DNA of 64,000 nt from Williamsia muralis (GCF_002735905.1 NZ_PEBD01000004.1:1178001-1242000); one strand, 5' to 3'. Positions 1 to 8,761 are shown, numbered from the stretch's first letter. Program-made: numbers and translations. Notes: generated from the letters alone by a model not told the origin.

Positions 1-27
1 AACCCCTCGATGCCCCGCAGCGTCTGA
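1..27 (+). CDS. 3' end of an upstream coding sequence (possible)
   Basis: In frame 1 the window opens with eight sense codons (NPSMPRSV) and a TGA, 15 bases before the next gene's start. This could be the tail of the preceding gene of the same operon, since a Shine-Dalgarno-like GGGGAGG follows directly. Too short for any functional statement. Confidence 0.3.
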   Translation, partial: NPSMPRSV

Positions 28-42
28 CATCGGGGAGGCATC

Positions 43-369
43 ATGAGCGAGCAGACGTGGATGGACACATCCGCAGTACAAGGGGTCGGCGAGGTATTTC
101 GGAGTGGTGCCCGGGCGGTCGAGGTCGCTGCGGGGGCTGTCGCCGACTGCTCGTTCGGCTCACATGCGGGAACGCGGTACGCGACCCACGGCGAACACTA
201 TGCGGCCGGATTGCTTGCCGTGGTGTCATCGGTGGACCGCTTCGTCGAGTCGTCGCGGAGCATCGCCGGGGGAATCTTCGATGCGGCCGCAACGCTGACA
301 GGCGAGGACGTGGTGAATGCGGCGACGTTCGGCGCCGCGACCAACGGAGATGGCGGCCTCCATGGGTGA
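43..369 (+). CDS. Small helical protein, EspC/WXG100-like type VII secretion candidate
   Basis: A 108-residue protein with a clear GGGGAGG ribosome-binding site 5 bases before its ATG. It has no signal peptide. The alanine-rich sequence with two amphipathic helical stretches (about residues 10-45 and 50-90) has the size and composition of the EspC/DUF2580 group of ESX-secreted helical hairpin proteins. No WXG motif is present, so membership rests on shape and context. Its stop overlaps the next gene by 8 bases, and three genes follow in the same tight arrangement, which implies translational coupling. A YATHGE segment near residue 46 is only loosely like the YxxxD/E export motif. It may be a secreted partner of the next protein; a purely cytosolic role cannot be excluded. 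Confidence 0.5.
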   Translation: MSEQTWMDTSAVQGVGEVFRSGARAVEVAAGAVADCSFGSHAGTRYATHGEHYAAGLLAVVSSVDRFVESSRSIAGGIFDAAATLTGEDVVNAATFGAATNGDGGLHG

Positions 370-1927
370 GACGCCGGGTCTCGCACAACAATTGACGGAC
401 CAACGATCGGCGGCGGAGAAGAGCGTCCGCTTCTTCGACAACGTCGGCCCCCTGGCGCGGCGGCTGGGGATGGAAGATGTTCCCTCCGGTGACATGTGCC
501 GGAACCGCCTGCTCGAGACCGAGGACCTGGACACCGACAGGCTGCGAGCCGACGGTCGAATCGTGTTGGGACTTCAGGCCGTCGCGGCGACCGAACTGCA
601 GAATCAGACCGGCCAGGACGCCGTACTAGGGAGCTGTTGGCCTACGGGGTCCGGCATCATCGCCCGCACTCGCCTCCAGGACGCGCACATCCCGCGCGCG
701 GCGGTTGATGTGGCGGCGTTGGCGGACATCGGCTCTGGGATGGTGGTGGCTGCCGACGCCATCGAGGCGGCCCGGTTGGCCAAGTTCTGGTGCGTCGCCG
801 CCATCACACCCGACTCTCTGCTCGGGATCCCGATCAGTTCATGGCTGACACTGATCACCACCCCGGGTTCGCCGGCCGCCGAGCTGACAGCTGCGATCGA
901 CAGCACTGTCGCGTTGTTCGACGCCGCCGTCACATTGTGCGACGACGCCATCGATGCCGTTCTCACCGGGCTGTGTGCAGCGATGGCACAGGTGGACGTC
1001 TCGGACTACGCGGGCGGCGACTGTGGAAGGGAACAGCTGGTGTCCTCGGACGAGCCACTGGTGCGATGCGCCGCTCACGACTCTCAACCGATTGTCTCCG
1101 AGCGCGATTGCCGCGCTGCGGTAGATGTTTCCGGACCACGCGACGGGGTTCGCGAATCCTTGGGCATCACAACGGTGTCCGCTCCGGCACCGGACTCCGG
1201 GCCGGCGAAGTCGACCTCGGTGTGCGAACCGGGGGCGGAGCCCGTGAAGACGCGGCCGGTGATGACGGCACAGTCCGGGGTGGCGAGCCCGTTGACGCCC
1301 ATGGTGGGTGGTGGCGATCTCTCAGCGGTACTCGGGCCCGTCGCTGTGGCAGTCGGTTCGGCTGTGGCAGGCTCGATCACAGGTGTGATCGAGATGGTGT
1401 CGAACGCAAGCAGCGCAGTGATGCCGCCTCCGGCCGGGCCGGACGGCACCGAGCATGCCGCAGACGCGGGAGGTGTGACAGATGTACCGCCGGCCTCGAC
1501 CCCGCTGGGAGACAAGAACTTCGACTTGAAAGGCTCAGACGACTCGGGGGCGCCCGAATGTCCGGCCCCTCACGTGTCTTCGGGGCCACCGGATACCGTT
1601 CCGCCGGAGGAGCACGCGTGCGAGACCACCACCGCGGTCGGCCAGAGCAAGACCGGTGACGCCCCGAATTCCGAGGAGCAACCACCGGTACCGGCGACTA
1701 CCGGTGACCCCGAACCGCAAGACGCGCCCGAGACGGATCGAGACCCTCTCGCGCCATGTCCGACTCCCGGTGCGCCGGCGATCCGAGCACCGAGAAGCAA
1801 AGACGATGTCGATACCCCCGGCGCTCCTGGCAATCTCGATGCGACACCGGTGACACCACAGGCATCGGAGCGCGACGCGGTGACACCGCCCGACGACGGA
1901 CTCCTGGCTTTGGCCGGTGAGCAATGA
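362..1927 (+). CDS. Large acidic, proline-rich protein of a putative ESX-linked operon
   Basis: A 521-residue protein of unrecognised family. ATG at 362 is preferred because it overlaps the upstream stop (ATGGGTGA) and lies 13 bases after a GGAG; an ATG at 350 is possible. The N-terminal 230 residues are alanine-rich and helical with scattered Cys. A hydrophobic Gly/Ala/Val segment falls near residues 325-350 (around LGPVAVAVGSAVAGSITG). The last 150 residues are Pro/Asp/Glu/Thr-rich and probably disordered. This architecture resembles EspA/EspB-like or PPE-like ESX substrates in broad outline only. It ends with ATGA overlap to the next gene. Inference: a secreted or surface component working with the small upstream protein. 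Confidence 0.45.
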   Translation: MGETPGLAQQLTDQRSAAEKSVRFFDNVGPLARRLGMEDVPSGDMCRNRLLETEDLDTDRLRADGRIVLGLQAVAATELQNQTGQDAVLGSCWPTGSGIIARTRLQDAHIPRAAVDVAALADIGSGMVVAADAIEAARLAKFWCVAAITPDSLLGIPISSWLTLITTPGSPAAELTAAIDSTVALFDAAVTLCDDAIDAVLTGLCAAMAQVDVSDYAGGDCGREQLVSSDEPLVRCAAHDSQPIVSERDCRAAVDVSGPRDGVRESLGITTVSAPAPDSGPAKSTSVCEPGAEPVKTRPVMTAQSGVASPLTPMVGGGDLSAVLGPVAVAVGSAVAGSITGVIEMVSNASSAVMPPPAGPDGTEHAADAGGVTDVPPASTPLGDKNFDLKGSDDSGAPECPAPHVSSGPPDTVPPEEHACETTTAVGQSKTGDAPNSEEQPPVPATTGDPEPQDAPETDRDPLAPCPTPGAPAIRAPRSKDDVDTPGAPGNLDATPVTPQASERDAVTPPDDGLLALAGEQ

Positions 1928-2316
1928 GCCTGTCCGACCTGTTCGACAACATCGCTGCCAGAGTCGGTACTCACAGTGCCGAGGCCGTGGCCGGCTACCG
2001 CAAGAGCCAGCAGGCACTCGGTGAGAAGGTCCGGACGACTGCCGAGAACGCAACGCACGGTCGCGGTGTGACACGGGCATCGGTGGCTGCGGGCGGCGCA
2101 ATCCTGCTCCCTGCGAACGACATCGACCTCAGTCCCCACACCCCGTACCCAGCCCCGGGTGAGTCAGTGGACAACCCGACGATCGGGGCGAAGGCAACTC
2201 TGGGCGCCGGTGCGAAGGACTCCTCGACGCCGCTCCCTGGTCAGTCCGGCGTGGAGGTGGAGGACTGTCAGGACGCCGGGTTCTCGTACACATCCGGTTG
2301 GCTGTCCGACCGCTGA
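1924..2316 (+). CDS. Hypothetical protein, third gene of the ESX-like operon
   Basis: A 130-residue protein starting within the previous stop (ATGA). The N-terminal 60 residues are predicted helical (around LFDNIAARVGTHSAEAVAGY), followed by a short hydrophobic Ala/Gly patch and a low-complexity Pro/Ser/Gly tail that ends in SGWLSDR. No known domain recognised. Position and overlap suggest it is co-translated with, and functionally tied to, the two upstream genes. The next gene lies on the opposite strand and converges on it. Confidence 0.5.
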   Translation: MSLSDLFDNIAARVGTHSAEAVAGYRKSQQALGEKVRTTAENATHGRGVTRASVAAGGAILLPANDIDLSPHTPYPAPGESVDNPTIGAKATLGAGAKDSSTPLPGQSGVEVEDCQDAGFSYTSGWLSDR

Positions 2317-2394
2317 ACGCCGGAGCTCGTCGTGGTGCCGGCCGTGTGGGCAATAGCGCCGGCCCTCGAGGAACCGCGCCAGCCCTTGAGCAAC

Positions 2395-3282
2395 CTAACC
2401 CTTGAGCAACTTGGTGAGTGGGTCGACGATCTCCTCCATGCCAGGCGCGAGGGCATCGGGATCGATTGTCATCAGCTTGCCGAGTTCGGCCGCCGGGTCA
2501 CTGAATGCGGCGTATGTGACGTCGCCCGTCAGTTGGTGCAACAGGAATCCGGTGAGTACCGCACGCGTCAGCTTCTGCGTCTTCTTGTCGTTGCCCCCGG
2601 CACCCAGCCTGCCCCGAACACTGAAACCTTCGGCCAGTCCTCGGTTGTCGGCTTTGGGGACCAGGCGCAACACGGACTGTCCGGCCAGAGCGCGACGCAG
2701 CGCAAGCGCATTGGACGTCATCGATTCGAGTTCGCCGGGCGCGGCAAGGATCAGCGCGGACTGCCGGACCTCCGCGGCGGCGGGGAGCACGGCAGAACTC
2801 GTCGGCGCCGGGTAGAGGGCAGCGAGTGCCTTGGCCTTGCTGCTCCGTGACGCGGCCAGCGTCGCGGCGGATGCGCCGAAGCCATGACCAGCGACCGCCA
2901 GACGCTGTTTGTGCACGGTGATGTCGCCGGCGCCGAGGCGGACCTCGGTGATGATCGACAGGGTGGTCTCGAGATCTGCGGCCAGTCCCTGATCGGAACC
3001 GAGCATGCCCTTCTCGGTGGTGGGCGCCGCGGCGACGATGCCCCACGAGGCCAGGTGCGCGAGGGTCTTGTTGTACTGCTTGGCGCCCGTGAGCCAGCCA
3101 TGACCGAACGCCACCCCGGGCAGGTCCTTCCCACTGGCGGGGGCGTAGACGGTGCCCGGCAATCCGACAATCGCCATATCGCCGCGCAAGACCTTGTGCG
3201 GTCCCGTCTTGGACAGCTGCGAGAGGAGCTTCTTGGGGTTGGCCACGAACTGACTGTAAGCGATCGTGTTGCCGGCCGACAT
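2395..3282 (-). CDS. Alpha/beta-hydrolase fold protein lacking the nucleophile serine
   Basis: A 295-residue protein of the dienelactone-hydrolase/chlorophyllase-like alpha/beta-hydrolase group. The oxyanion-strand segment reads FGHGWLTG near residue 50. The nucleophile elbow, normally GHSxG, reads GHGFGAS here, so glycine sits where serine should be; the next serine is three residues later. Later strands (ALAALYPAP, ALILAAPGE) fit the fold. Start chosen at MSAGNTIAYSQ rather than 57 bases upstream because homolog-like sequence begins there. It is divergent from the alanyl-tRNA synthetase-like gene (87 bases apart). Either a non-catalytic hydrolase homolog or an enzyme with a displaced nucleophile; substrate unknown. 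Confidence 0.7.
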   Translation of the reverse strand: MSAGNTIAYSQFVANPKKLLSQLSKTGPHKVLRGDMAIVGLPGTVYAPASGKDLPGVAFGHGWLTGAKQYNKTLAHLASWGIVAAAPTTEKGMLGSDQGLAADLETTLSIITEVRLGAGDITVHKQRLAVAGHGFGASAATLAASRSSKAKALAALYPAPTSSAVLPAAAEVRQSALILAAPGELESMTSNALALRRALAGQSVLRLVPKADNRGLAEGFSVRGRLGAGGNDKKTQKLTRAVLTGFLLHQLTGDVTYAAFSDPAAELGKLMTIDPDALAPGMEEIVDPLTKLLKG

Positions 3283-3368
3283 CACCCGTTGCCCGTATCG
3301 GAGACATTTTTCGGGCCAACGCGCCGATTCGGCGCGCACACCGGCCGGGAACTTGGGACAGTTACCGG

Positions 3369-4781
3369 ATGGATGCCAATGAAATCCGCAGCGCCTACCT
3401 CTCGCTGATGCAGGAGCGCGGCCACGCCCTCATCAACAGGGCCCCGCTGGTGCCGAAGGACGACCCCACCACACTCTTCACCGGCAGCGGGATGCAGCCG
3501 TTGCTGAGATACCTGCTGGGCGCCGAACATCCGGACGGCAACCGGCTCGCCGACTCGCAGACCTGCCTTCGGTCGCAGGACATCGAGGAGGTCGGCGACA
3601 ACCGGCACACCACCTTTTTCGAGATGCTCGGCAACTGGAGCCTGGGCGACTACTTCAAGTCCGAGCAGATCCCGCTGTTCTGGCATTTCCTGACCGAGGT
3701 CGTCGGACTTGACCCGAACAGGATTTACGTGACGGTGTTCTCGGGGGACCCCGAACACGGCATCCCTCGCGACGATGAGAGCGCGGACATCTGGACCGAG
3801 TTGTTCACCAAGGCCGGTGTCTCGTCGGACAGAGTCGTGCTGCTGACCGAAGAACAGGGCAACGAGCAGGGAAACCAGGGCGCGCGGATCGCGTACTACA
3901 GCGACAAGAACTGGTGGTCGCGGTCCGGTGGTCCGGACACGATGCCCGTCGGCGACCCCGGCGGACCGGACAGCGAGGTCTTCTACTACTTCCCACAGGT
4001 GGAGCACGACACGGCTTTCGGCAAGTACCCGCATCAGAACTCCGATGGCGGTCAGTACATGGAGATCGGCAATTCGGTGTTCATGCAGTACTGCAAGACC
4101 GACGACGGGTTTGCGCTGCTTCCCAAGCAGAACGTCGACTACGGCGGCGGTCTCGAGCGGATCGCCGCGGCATCCATCGACAGTCCTGACGTGTATCGCA
4201 TCAGCCTCCTCTGGCCGATTGTGCAGAAGATCGAGGAGCTCTCGGGTGTGAGCTACGACGACAACACGGTTGCGATGCGAGTGATCGCCGACCACATCCG
4301 CGGTGCGGTGTTCCTTGCGGTGGACGGTGTGGTGCCGTCGAACAAGGAACAGGGTTATGTGATGCGACGGCTCGTCCGGCGAGCAATCCGTTTCGCCCAT
4401 CAACTCGGTGTTCAGCAGAACCTGCTGACGGAGTTGGTCCCGGTTGTCGCGGGTCTGTACGCCGAGGCCTACCCAGAGGTGGCCGATCGGCGCGACGTGG
4501 TGATCGCCGTGCTCGAAAAGGAGGAACGGGCTTTCCGGCGCACCCTCGGCAAGGGCTTGCGAGAGTTGAAGCGACTGGGCAAGACCGGTGACACCGTCAA
4601 CGGCGACGACCTGTTCAAGCTCTACGACACGTTCGGATTCCCGGTGGAGCTGTCCACCGAAGAGGCCGTCAACCGAGAGCTGCCGCTGACCGAGAACTGG
4701 CGAGCAGAGTTCGATGCTGCCATCGAGGTGCAGCGGCAGCGGTCGCAGGCCTCGACCAAACTCGGTGCCGGAACCGCCTGA
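3369..4781 (+). CDS. Stand-alone alanyl-tRNA synthetase catalytic domain (AlaRS-like, truncated family member)
   Basis: A 470-residue class II aminoacyl-tRNA synthetase module. Motif 2 (RHTTFFEMLGNWSLGDYF, residues about 78-95) and motif 3 (GGGLERIAA, near 260) are intact with their arginines, and the aspartate of NVDYGGG is present. The tRNA-recognition helical region (residues about 300-440, including VMRRLVRRAIRFAHQLG) follows. The protein stops there: the editing domain with its HxxxH...C zinc site and the C-Ala domain of full AlaRS (about 880 residues) are absent. It should adenylate alanine and possibly charge tRNA without proofreading. A housekeeping alaS is expected elsewhere. It converges on a tRNA-dependent aminoacyl-lipid synthase gene, which suggests a dedicated Ala-tRNA supply (inference). 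Confidence 0.85.
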   Translation: MDANEIRSAYLSLMQERGHALINRAPLVPKDDPTTLFTGSGMQPLLRYLLGAEHPDGNRLADSQTCLRSQDIEEVGDNRHTTFFEMLGNWSLGDYFKSEQIPLFWHFLTEVVGLDPNRIYVTVFSGDPEHGIPRDDESADIWTELFTKAGVSSDRVVLLTEEQGNEQGNQGARIAYYSDKNWWSRSGGPDTMPVGDPGGPDSEVFYYFPQVEHDTAFGKYPHQNSDGGQYMEIGNSVFMQYCKTDDGFALLPKQNVDYGGGLERIAAASIDSPDVYRISLLWPIVQKIEELSGVSYDDNTVAMRVIADHIRGAVFLAVDGVVPSNKEQGYVMRRLVRRAIRFAHQLGVQQNLLTELVPVVAGLYAEAYPEVADRRDVVIAVLEKEERAFRRTLGKGLRELKRLGKTGDTVNGDDLFKLYDTFGFPVELSTEEAVNRELPLTENWRAEFDAAIEVQRQRSQASTKLGAGTA

Positions 4782-4800
4782 TACATCCGACCTGCTGGTC

Positions 4801-4832
4801 AGCCCCGTCGATGTGTATCCATCGACGGGGCT
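4801..4832. terminator. Bidirectional hairpin terminator between convergent genes
   Basis: Perfect 13-bp inverted repeat (AGCCCCGTCGATG and its complement) with a 6-base loop, lying 20 bases after the AlaRS-like stop and 22 bases after the end of the convergent gene. No strong U-tract follows on either side, typical of actinobacterial terminators. Confidence 0.8.
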
Positions 4833-4853
4833 TGTCTCTGTTCGCTCGTGCCC

Positions 4854-6983
4854 CTATTCCCTTGTGGTGGCCAGCTTCAGCATCTGACCCGGGGTGGCGT
4901 TGGGCAGGTACGCCCTGGTGAGCGCTAGCCCGATCCGTGGCAGATCGCCTTCATCGCGGAAGCACATGTACACCGGCTCGTATCGCGGCTGGAACTTCAT
5001 CTTGAATGCGTGCAATGAGCGGAAACCGTAGAACGGTTCCATTGCTGCTCCCAACATGTCCAGCAGGCGATCCATGGCTTCCACCTCGCCGGTGTCGTCG
5101 GCGGCACGGGCGAGCGGAGCGCCCGAGAGTGAGAGGATCTGTGCGCCTTCGGCTTTGAAAGCCAACGCAGAGCTCGCGATGAGGAATTCGATGACCGGGC
5201 GGAAACCGTCGTCGCGTCGGCGCATCACGTCGAGCGTCCAGCCCTTCACCTGATCATCTCCACCGAACACCGGCAGCCACGACAACACTCCGTGTACCGA
5301 ACCCGTCTCGTCGATGGCAAGCGCCACACGGACTTCCGGGTCGAGGGCTTCCTCGACGCTGCCGAGGGTGAAACCCATTTCCGGAAGGCCCTTGTCGCCG
5401 ACCCATTCCTCGGAGATCGCCCGCACCTGGGCGAGTACGGCGAACGGCTCGTCCTTCAGGGTTGTCAGTTTGAAGTTGATGCCTTCCTTCTTCGCCCTGT
5501 TGATCGCCGATCGGATGTCCTGCCACGGTTTGCCTTTGAAGGCCAGTGTGGGCAGGTCGATGATGGTGTCCTCAGCGATCTGCAAAGTGCGCCAGCCCAT
5601 CTCGCGGGCGATCTCGGCCGTTGCCTCACTGACCGAGAACCAGCACGGGATGCGTGCGCTGCTCTCGGCCATGTCGGTGAACTCGCGGATCGTCTCGGCC
5701 AGTTTCTCCGGGGCGCAGACGGGGTCCGCGAGGGCGATGACGGTGCCGGCCGGTCGCTGGTAGCCGATCACGCCTTCGCCGTCCTTGGTGAACGCGTACT
5801 GATTGTTCTCCCAGGTGATCATCCAGCTCATGGTGCTGCCGCCATATCTTTTGAGGAGACTGCGTACCTGTTCGGCCGGATTGGATCCGCCCATGCCCGC
5901 CATGGCTTTCCGGCTGCGCAGCGGGACGTTGAACGCATACCGCCCGGCGAACAACAACGACAGTTCGACGATCCACAACAGACCGGTACCGACCGTGACC
6001 GCGCCCTGACCCTTGAAGTCGGAGGTGATCACCGCGACCAACACGAAGACGAGCAGGGCGACGTACAAGAGCCCGTAGATCACGGTGATCCACCATGCCC
6101 AGCGCCGTCCGCGCCGCAACTGGTCGGCGATCAGCAGCACGATCAGAACACTGACGATCGACCCCCAGCTGAGGCTGTCGTCGGAATCGGTGGGACCGAA
6201 GGGCCCGTCGCCAGGAAACACGGCGACAGCGATGTTGACGATCCCGATGAGGACCAGGCCGAGGAAGCTGATCATCCGGATCTCTTGCCGCGTTCGCGGC
6301 ATCACACCGGATTCACCTCGACTGAAGAACTTTTCGCCGACCACGAGCATCACCACTGCAGCGATGAGGTGGGTGACGTCATGTAGCGAGCCCTCGAACA
6401 GAAAAGAAACAGCAACGTAGGCAAGGAGAATCGCCCGAATCCGCAGTCGCCACGGCGAGCGGAGTCTGGCACTTGCCGCGGCCACGGCTGCAACGATGGC
6501 GGTGGAATGGCCCACGTCCTGGACGTCGGCGAGATGGTCGACCCATTCCCAGCTGGTCGGCCGGAACAGTGCGATGAACGCGACGGCGCCCAGCTCGCCG
6601 ATCAGTTGCCCCGCAACGGTGACAATGGCCACCCTGACCGTGCCCAGCAACCACTCGCACCACCCGACGACAACGGCGAAGATGACGATGAGTGCGATGT
6701 AGTGAGCAGGTGTCAGCCCGAAGAGGGTGCCCGACAACGGGGTCCACCACTTACCGTCGGTGAGCGGGGGATAGCCGTAGGCGACATCACCGAACCAGGA
6801 CCGGTTCTCCACCGTCTCCCACAACGCTCCGGTGGCGATACCGAGAACGATCGTCACCGCGACCACGGTCGAGGTGAAGGGAACCTTGCGGATGGTCCAG
6901 GCCACCGGACCGAGCACCTTGTCGGCCCGCGACGGTGTCGGCTCGGTGGGGGGTGCCTCGGCAGTGGTGTCGGTCGTGCTCAT
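4854..6983 (-). CDS. tRNA-dependent aminoacyl-lipid synthase, DUF2156/MprF C-terminal type, with rhomboid-like membrane domain
   Basis: A 709-residue membrane protein. Residues about 30-360 hold roughly ten hydrophobic segments. The first half contains a rhomboid-like pattern: GHSTAIVAAVAAA (GxS-type helix) and, later, HDVTHLIAAVVMLVVGE. Residues about 370-700 form the cytosolic DUF2156 double-GNAT domain of phosphatidylglycerol lysyl/alanyltransferases (RYGGSTMSWM, YQRPAGTVIALADPVC, SAINRAKKEG, SLSGAPLA). The family transfers an amino acid from aminoacyl-tRNA to PG or diacylglycerol, lowering negative surface charge. It lies 113 bases downstream of an esterase gene in one transcription unit, as in corynebacterial alanyl-lipid synthase loci. 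Alanine rather than lysine is suggested by the neighbouring AlaRS-like gene; this is inference. Confidence 0.85.
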   Translation of the reverse strand: MSTTDTTAEAPPTEPTPSRADKVLGPVAWTIRKVPFTSTVVAVTIVLGIATGALWETVENRSWFGDVAYGYPPLTDGKWWTPLSGTLFGLTPAHYIALIVIFAVVVGWCEWLLGTVRVAIVTVAGQLIGELGAVAFIALFRPTSWEWVDHLADVQDVGHSTAIVAAVAAASARLRSPWRLRIRAILLAYVAVSFLFEGSLHDVTHLIAAVVMLVVGEKFFSRGESGVMPRTRQEIRMISFLGLVLIGIVNIAVAVFPGDGPFGPTDSDDSLSWGSIVSVLIVLLIADQLRRGRRWAWWITVIYGLLYVALLVFVLVAVITSDFKGQGAVTVGTGLLWIVELSLLFAGRYAFNVPLRSRKAMAGMGGSNPAEQVRSLLKRYGGSTMSWMITWENNQYAFTKDGEGVIGYQRPAGTVIALADPVCAPEKLAETIREFTDMAESSARIPCWFSVSEATAEIAREMGWRTLQIAEDTIIDLPTLAFKGKPWQDIRSAINRAKKEGINFKLTTLKDEPFAVLAQVRAISEEWVGDKGLPEMGFTLGSVEEALDPEVRVALAIDETGSVHGVLSWLPVFGGDDQVKGWTLDVMRRRDDGFRPVIEFLIASSALAFKAEGAQILSLSGAPLARAADDTGEVEAMDRLLDMLGAAMEPFYGFRSLHAFKMKFQPRYEPVYMCFRDEGDLPRIGLALTRAYLPNATPGQMLKLATTRE

Positions 6984-7096
6984 CGGCGCCTTTCGAGTTG
7001 TGGAGCCGGTCGCGCCGGCCGAACGGGCGGGTCTGTGCCCGCCGCTGGTGGTCGAAATGTGTGCAGAGTCGCTCTCGCAGGGGATTATTCCCTAGA

Positions 7097-8383
7097 TCAC
7101 GGCAATCCCAGGCGCTTACCGAGCCATGGCATCTCCAATTTCAAGCCTGCCGACCACACGGCAAATGAATGCCCGCCCGGGACGGTGTCGAAGTGGACGT
7201 CCATACCGGCAGCCTGTGCGGCTTGGTAGACCTGCTGCAGACCGGGCCGGTATTCCGCATCGTCCTTGCCCACGACAAAGGCGCCGGCCACCTGGGGGTA
7301 CTTCTTCGACTTCATCAGGTCCATCGGATTGACCGCGGTGAACTTGGCCGCGTCGCCGCCGAATGCCTGGTCGATGGTTCGTTTGCGGTCACCGAGGCTG
7401 GGCTCGAGTTGACCCGACATGTCCAGGAACGTCGGATACACCTCTGGGTGATTGGTGGTCATCTGCAACGAGCAGGTACCGCCGTACGACAACCCGCCGA
7501 TAGCCCACCCCGACGGGTCGGTCTCGACCTGCAAGGTGTTCTTCACCCAGGTGGGCACATCAACCGACAGGTAGGTCGAGACGTTGCCGAGGTTGGAATC
7601 CATGCACAGTGGATTGGCGAGTTCGTCGCCGGTGGCATCGGCGACCACCACAATGGGCGACAGCCCCTCATTGGCGGCAGCGTATTGATCCATCGTCTGC
7701 GTCAGCCGGCCGCCGACGAGCCAGTCTTCCGGCGACCCCGGTTGGCCGGCCATGAGCACCAGCACCGGCAGCAACGGACGGGGTTCGGCGAAGTAGGCGG
7801 GCGGGAGGTAGACCTTGGCCGGCCGGGCGTTGAACTTCGACACATCACCCGGGATGGACGAGGTGATCACGCCGCCTTGCGACGGCAGGCCCGCCGGCTT
7901 GCGCCACTTGTCCACCTCTACGGTCTTGATGTCGGTGCTGCGGGCCTCGTCGATGGACACCGTCCTGACGTTGTTGATCCCGAAGACGGAACCAACGGTC
8001 GGGTATTCGTCGAAGTGGTCATTGATCTGGGCGAGAGCCATCACCACCGCGAAGACCGTCGCCAGGACCGTGATGATCCGGGCGGCAATTCCCCGGCCCC
8101 GGATGAGCCTCGGAATGAACAGCAGCAGTGCGAACACCGCTGCGCCGCCCCAGAGGTAGTTCGACGCGGGGATGTGGTCCGAGAACAGTTTCCAGACGTC
8201 TTCGATGAGCCATTTCGCCACGAGAACCAGAAGGAGGCTGACAACCGCGGCAATCGGTACGACGACGAGAAGGTAGGTCTTCTGGGGCAGCAGGATCAGC
8301 CACAACAGTCCCAGGGCGCCGAGTAGGAGGATGGCCCACGGCAATGGTCCATCGAGCACCGATATGTCCCACAGCCAGTCCAT
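7097..8383 (-). CDS. Membrane-anchored esterase (esterase D/antigen 85 superfamily)
   Basis: A 428-residue protein. The start MDWLWDISVLDG is chosen because AAGGA lies 5-6 bases upstream. Four hydrophobic segments occupy residues about 10-135; the remainder is an extracytoplasmic alpha/beta-hydrolase domain of the PF00756 type. The nucleophile elbow is GGLSYGG, a late acidic residue follows in VVGKDDAEY, and the catalytic histidine is in PGGHSFAVW. It is first in a two-gene unit with the aminoacyl-lipid synthase. In Corynebacterium such paired hydrolases have been linked to turnover of aminoacylated lipids; mycolyl or acyl ester hydrolysis is the alternative. The pairing favours a role in removing the amino acid or trimming lipids modified by its partner. 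Confidence 0.8.
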   Translation of the reverse strand: MDWLWDISVLDGPLPWAILLLGALGLLWLILLPQKTYLLVVVPIAAVVSLLLVLVAKWLIEDVWKLFSDHIPASNYLWGGAAVFALLLFIPRLIRGRGIAARIITVLATVFAVVMALAQINDHFDEYPTVGSVFGINNVRTVSIDEARSTDIKTVEVDKWRKPAGLPSQGGVITSSIPGDVSKFNARPAKVYLPPAYFAEPRPLLPVLVLMAGQPGSPEDWLVGGRLTQTMDQYAAANEGLSPIVVVADATGDELANPLCMDSNLGNVSTYLSVDVPTWVKNTLQVETDPSGWAIGGLSYGGTCSLQMTTNHPEVYPTFLDMSGQLEPSLGDRKRTIDQAFGGDAAKFTAVNPMDLMKSKKYPQVAGAFVVGKDDAEYRPGLQQVYQAAQAAGMDVHFDTVPGGHSFAVWSAGLKLEMPWLGKRLGLP

Positions 8384-8761
8384 GTACGTCCTTCGGGAGG
8401 ATGGACCCGAAAGTGGAGCCCGCATCGAAACCTACAGCGAAATGCGAGGTGTCACGTGTGTACGAGCCAAAAAATCGTGTTTGCAGATCGAACCGTGATC
8501 AAAGGGAACCGCTATAGGGTTTTCGCGTGGATTGCCGCAAAAAAGTGGGGGTGACCCCGGTGGTGGAGGACATACGGATCGAACGTATCAAAGGCGTCCC
8601 AACCGACGCATCCCCCTCGACTCCTTGAGCTTGACGCTCGAGAACTGCAAGAGTTCGCACAGCGTAACCCATAACTTCACCTGTTGTCAGTGCGAGCGCA
8701 AGAATTGGCACTTCACCAGCGACTTCTGTGTATCCGTGCGTGGCAAGTACCCTGTAGCACT
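8384..8761. other. Intergenic region upstream of glmS and of the esterase operon
   Basis: 378 bases without a supported gene between divergent units. It should hold the promoters of both. On the + strand a TACCCT at 8748-8753 ends 8 bases before the glmS ATG and no Shine-Dalgarno sequence is visible, so glmS may be read from a leaderless mRNA. No glmS ribozyme is expected in actinobacteria and none was recognised. Confidence 0.4.
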
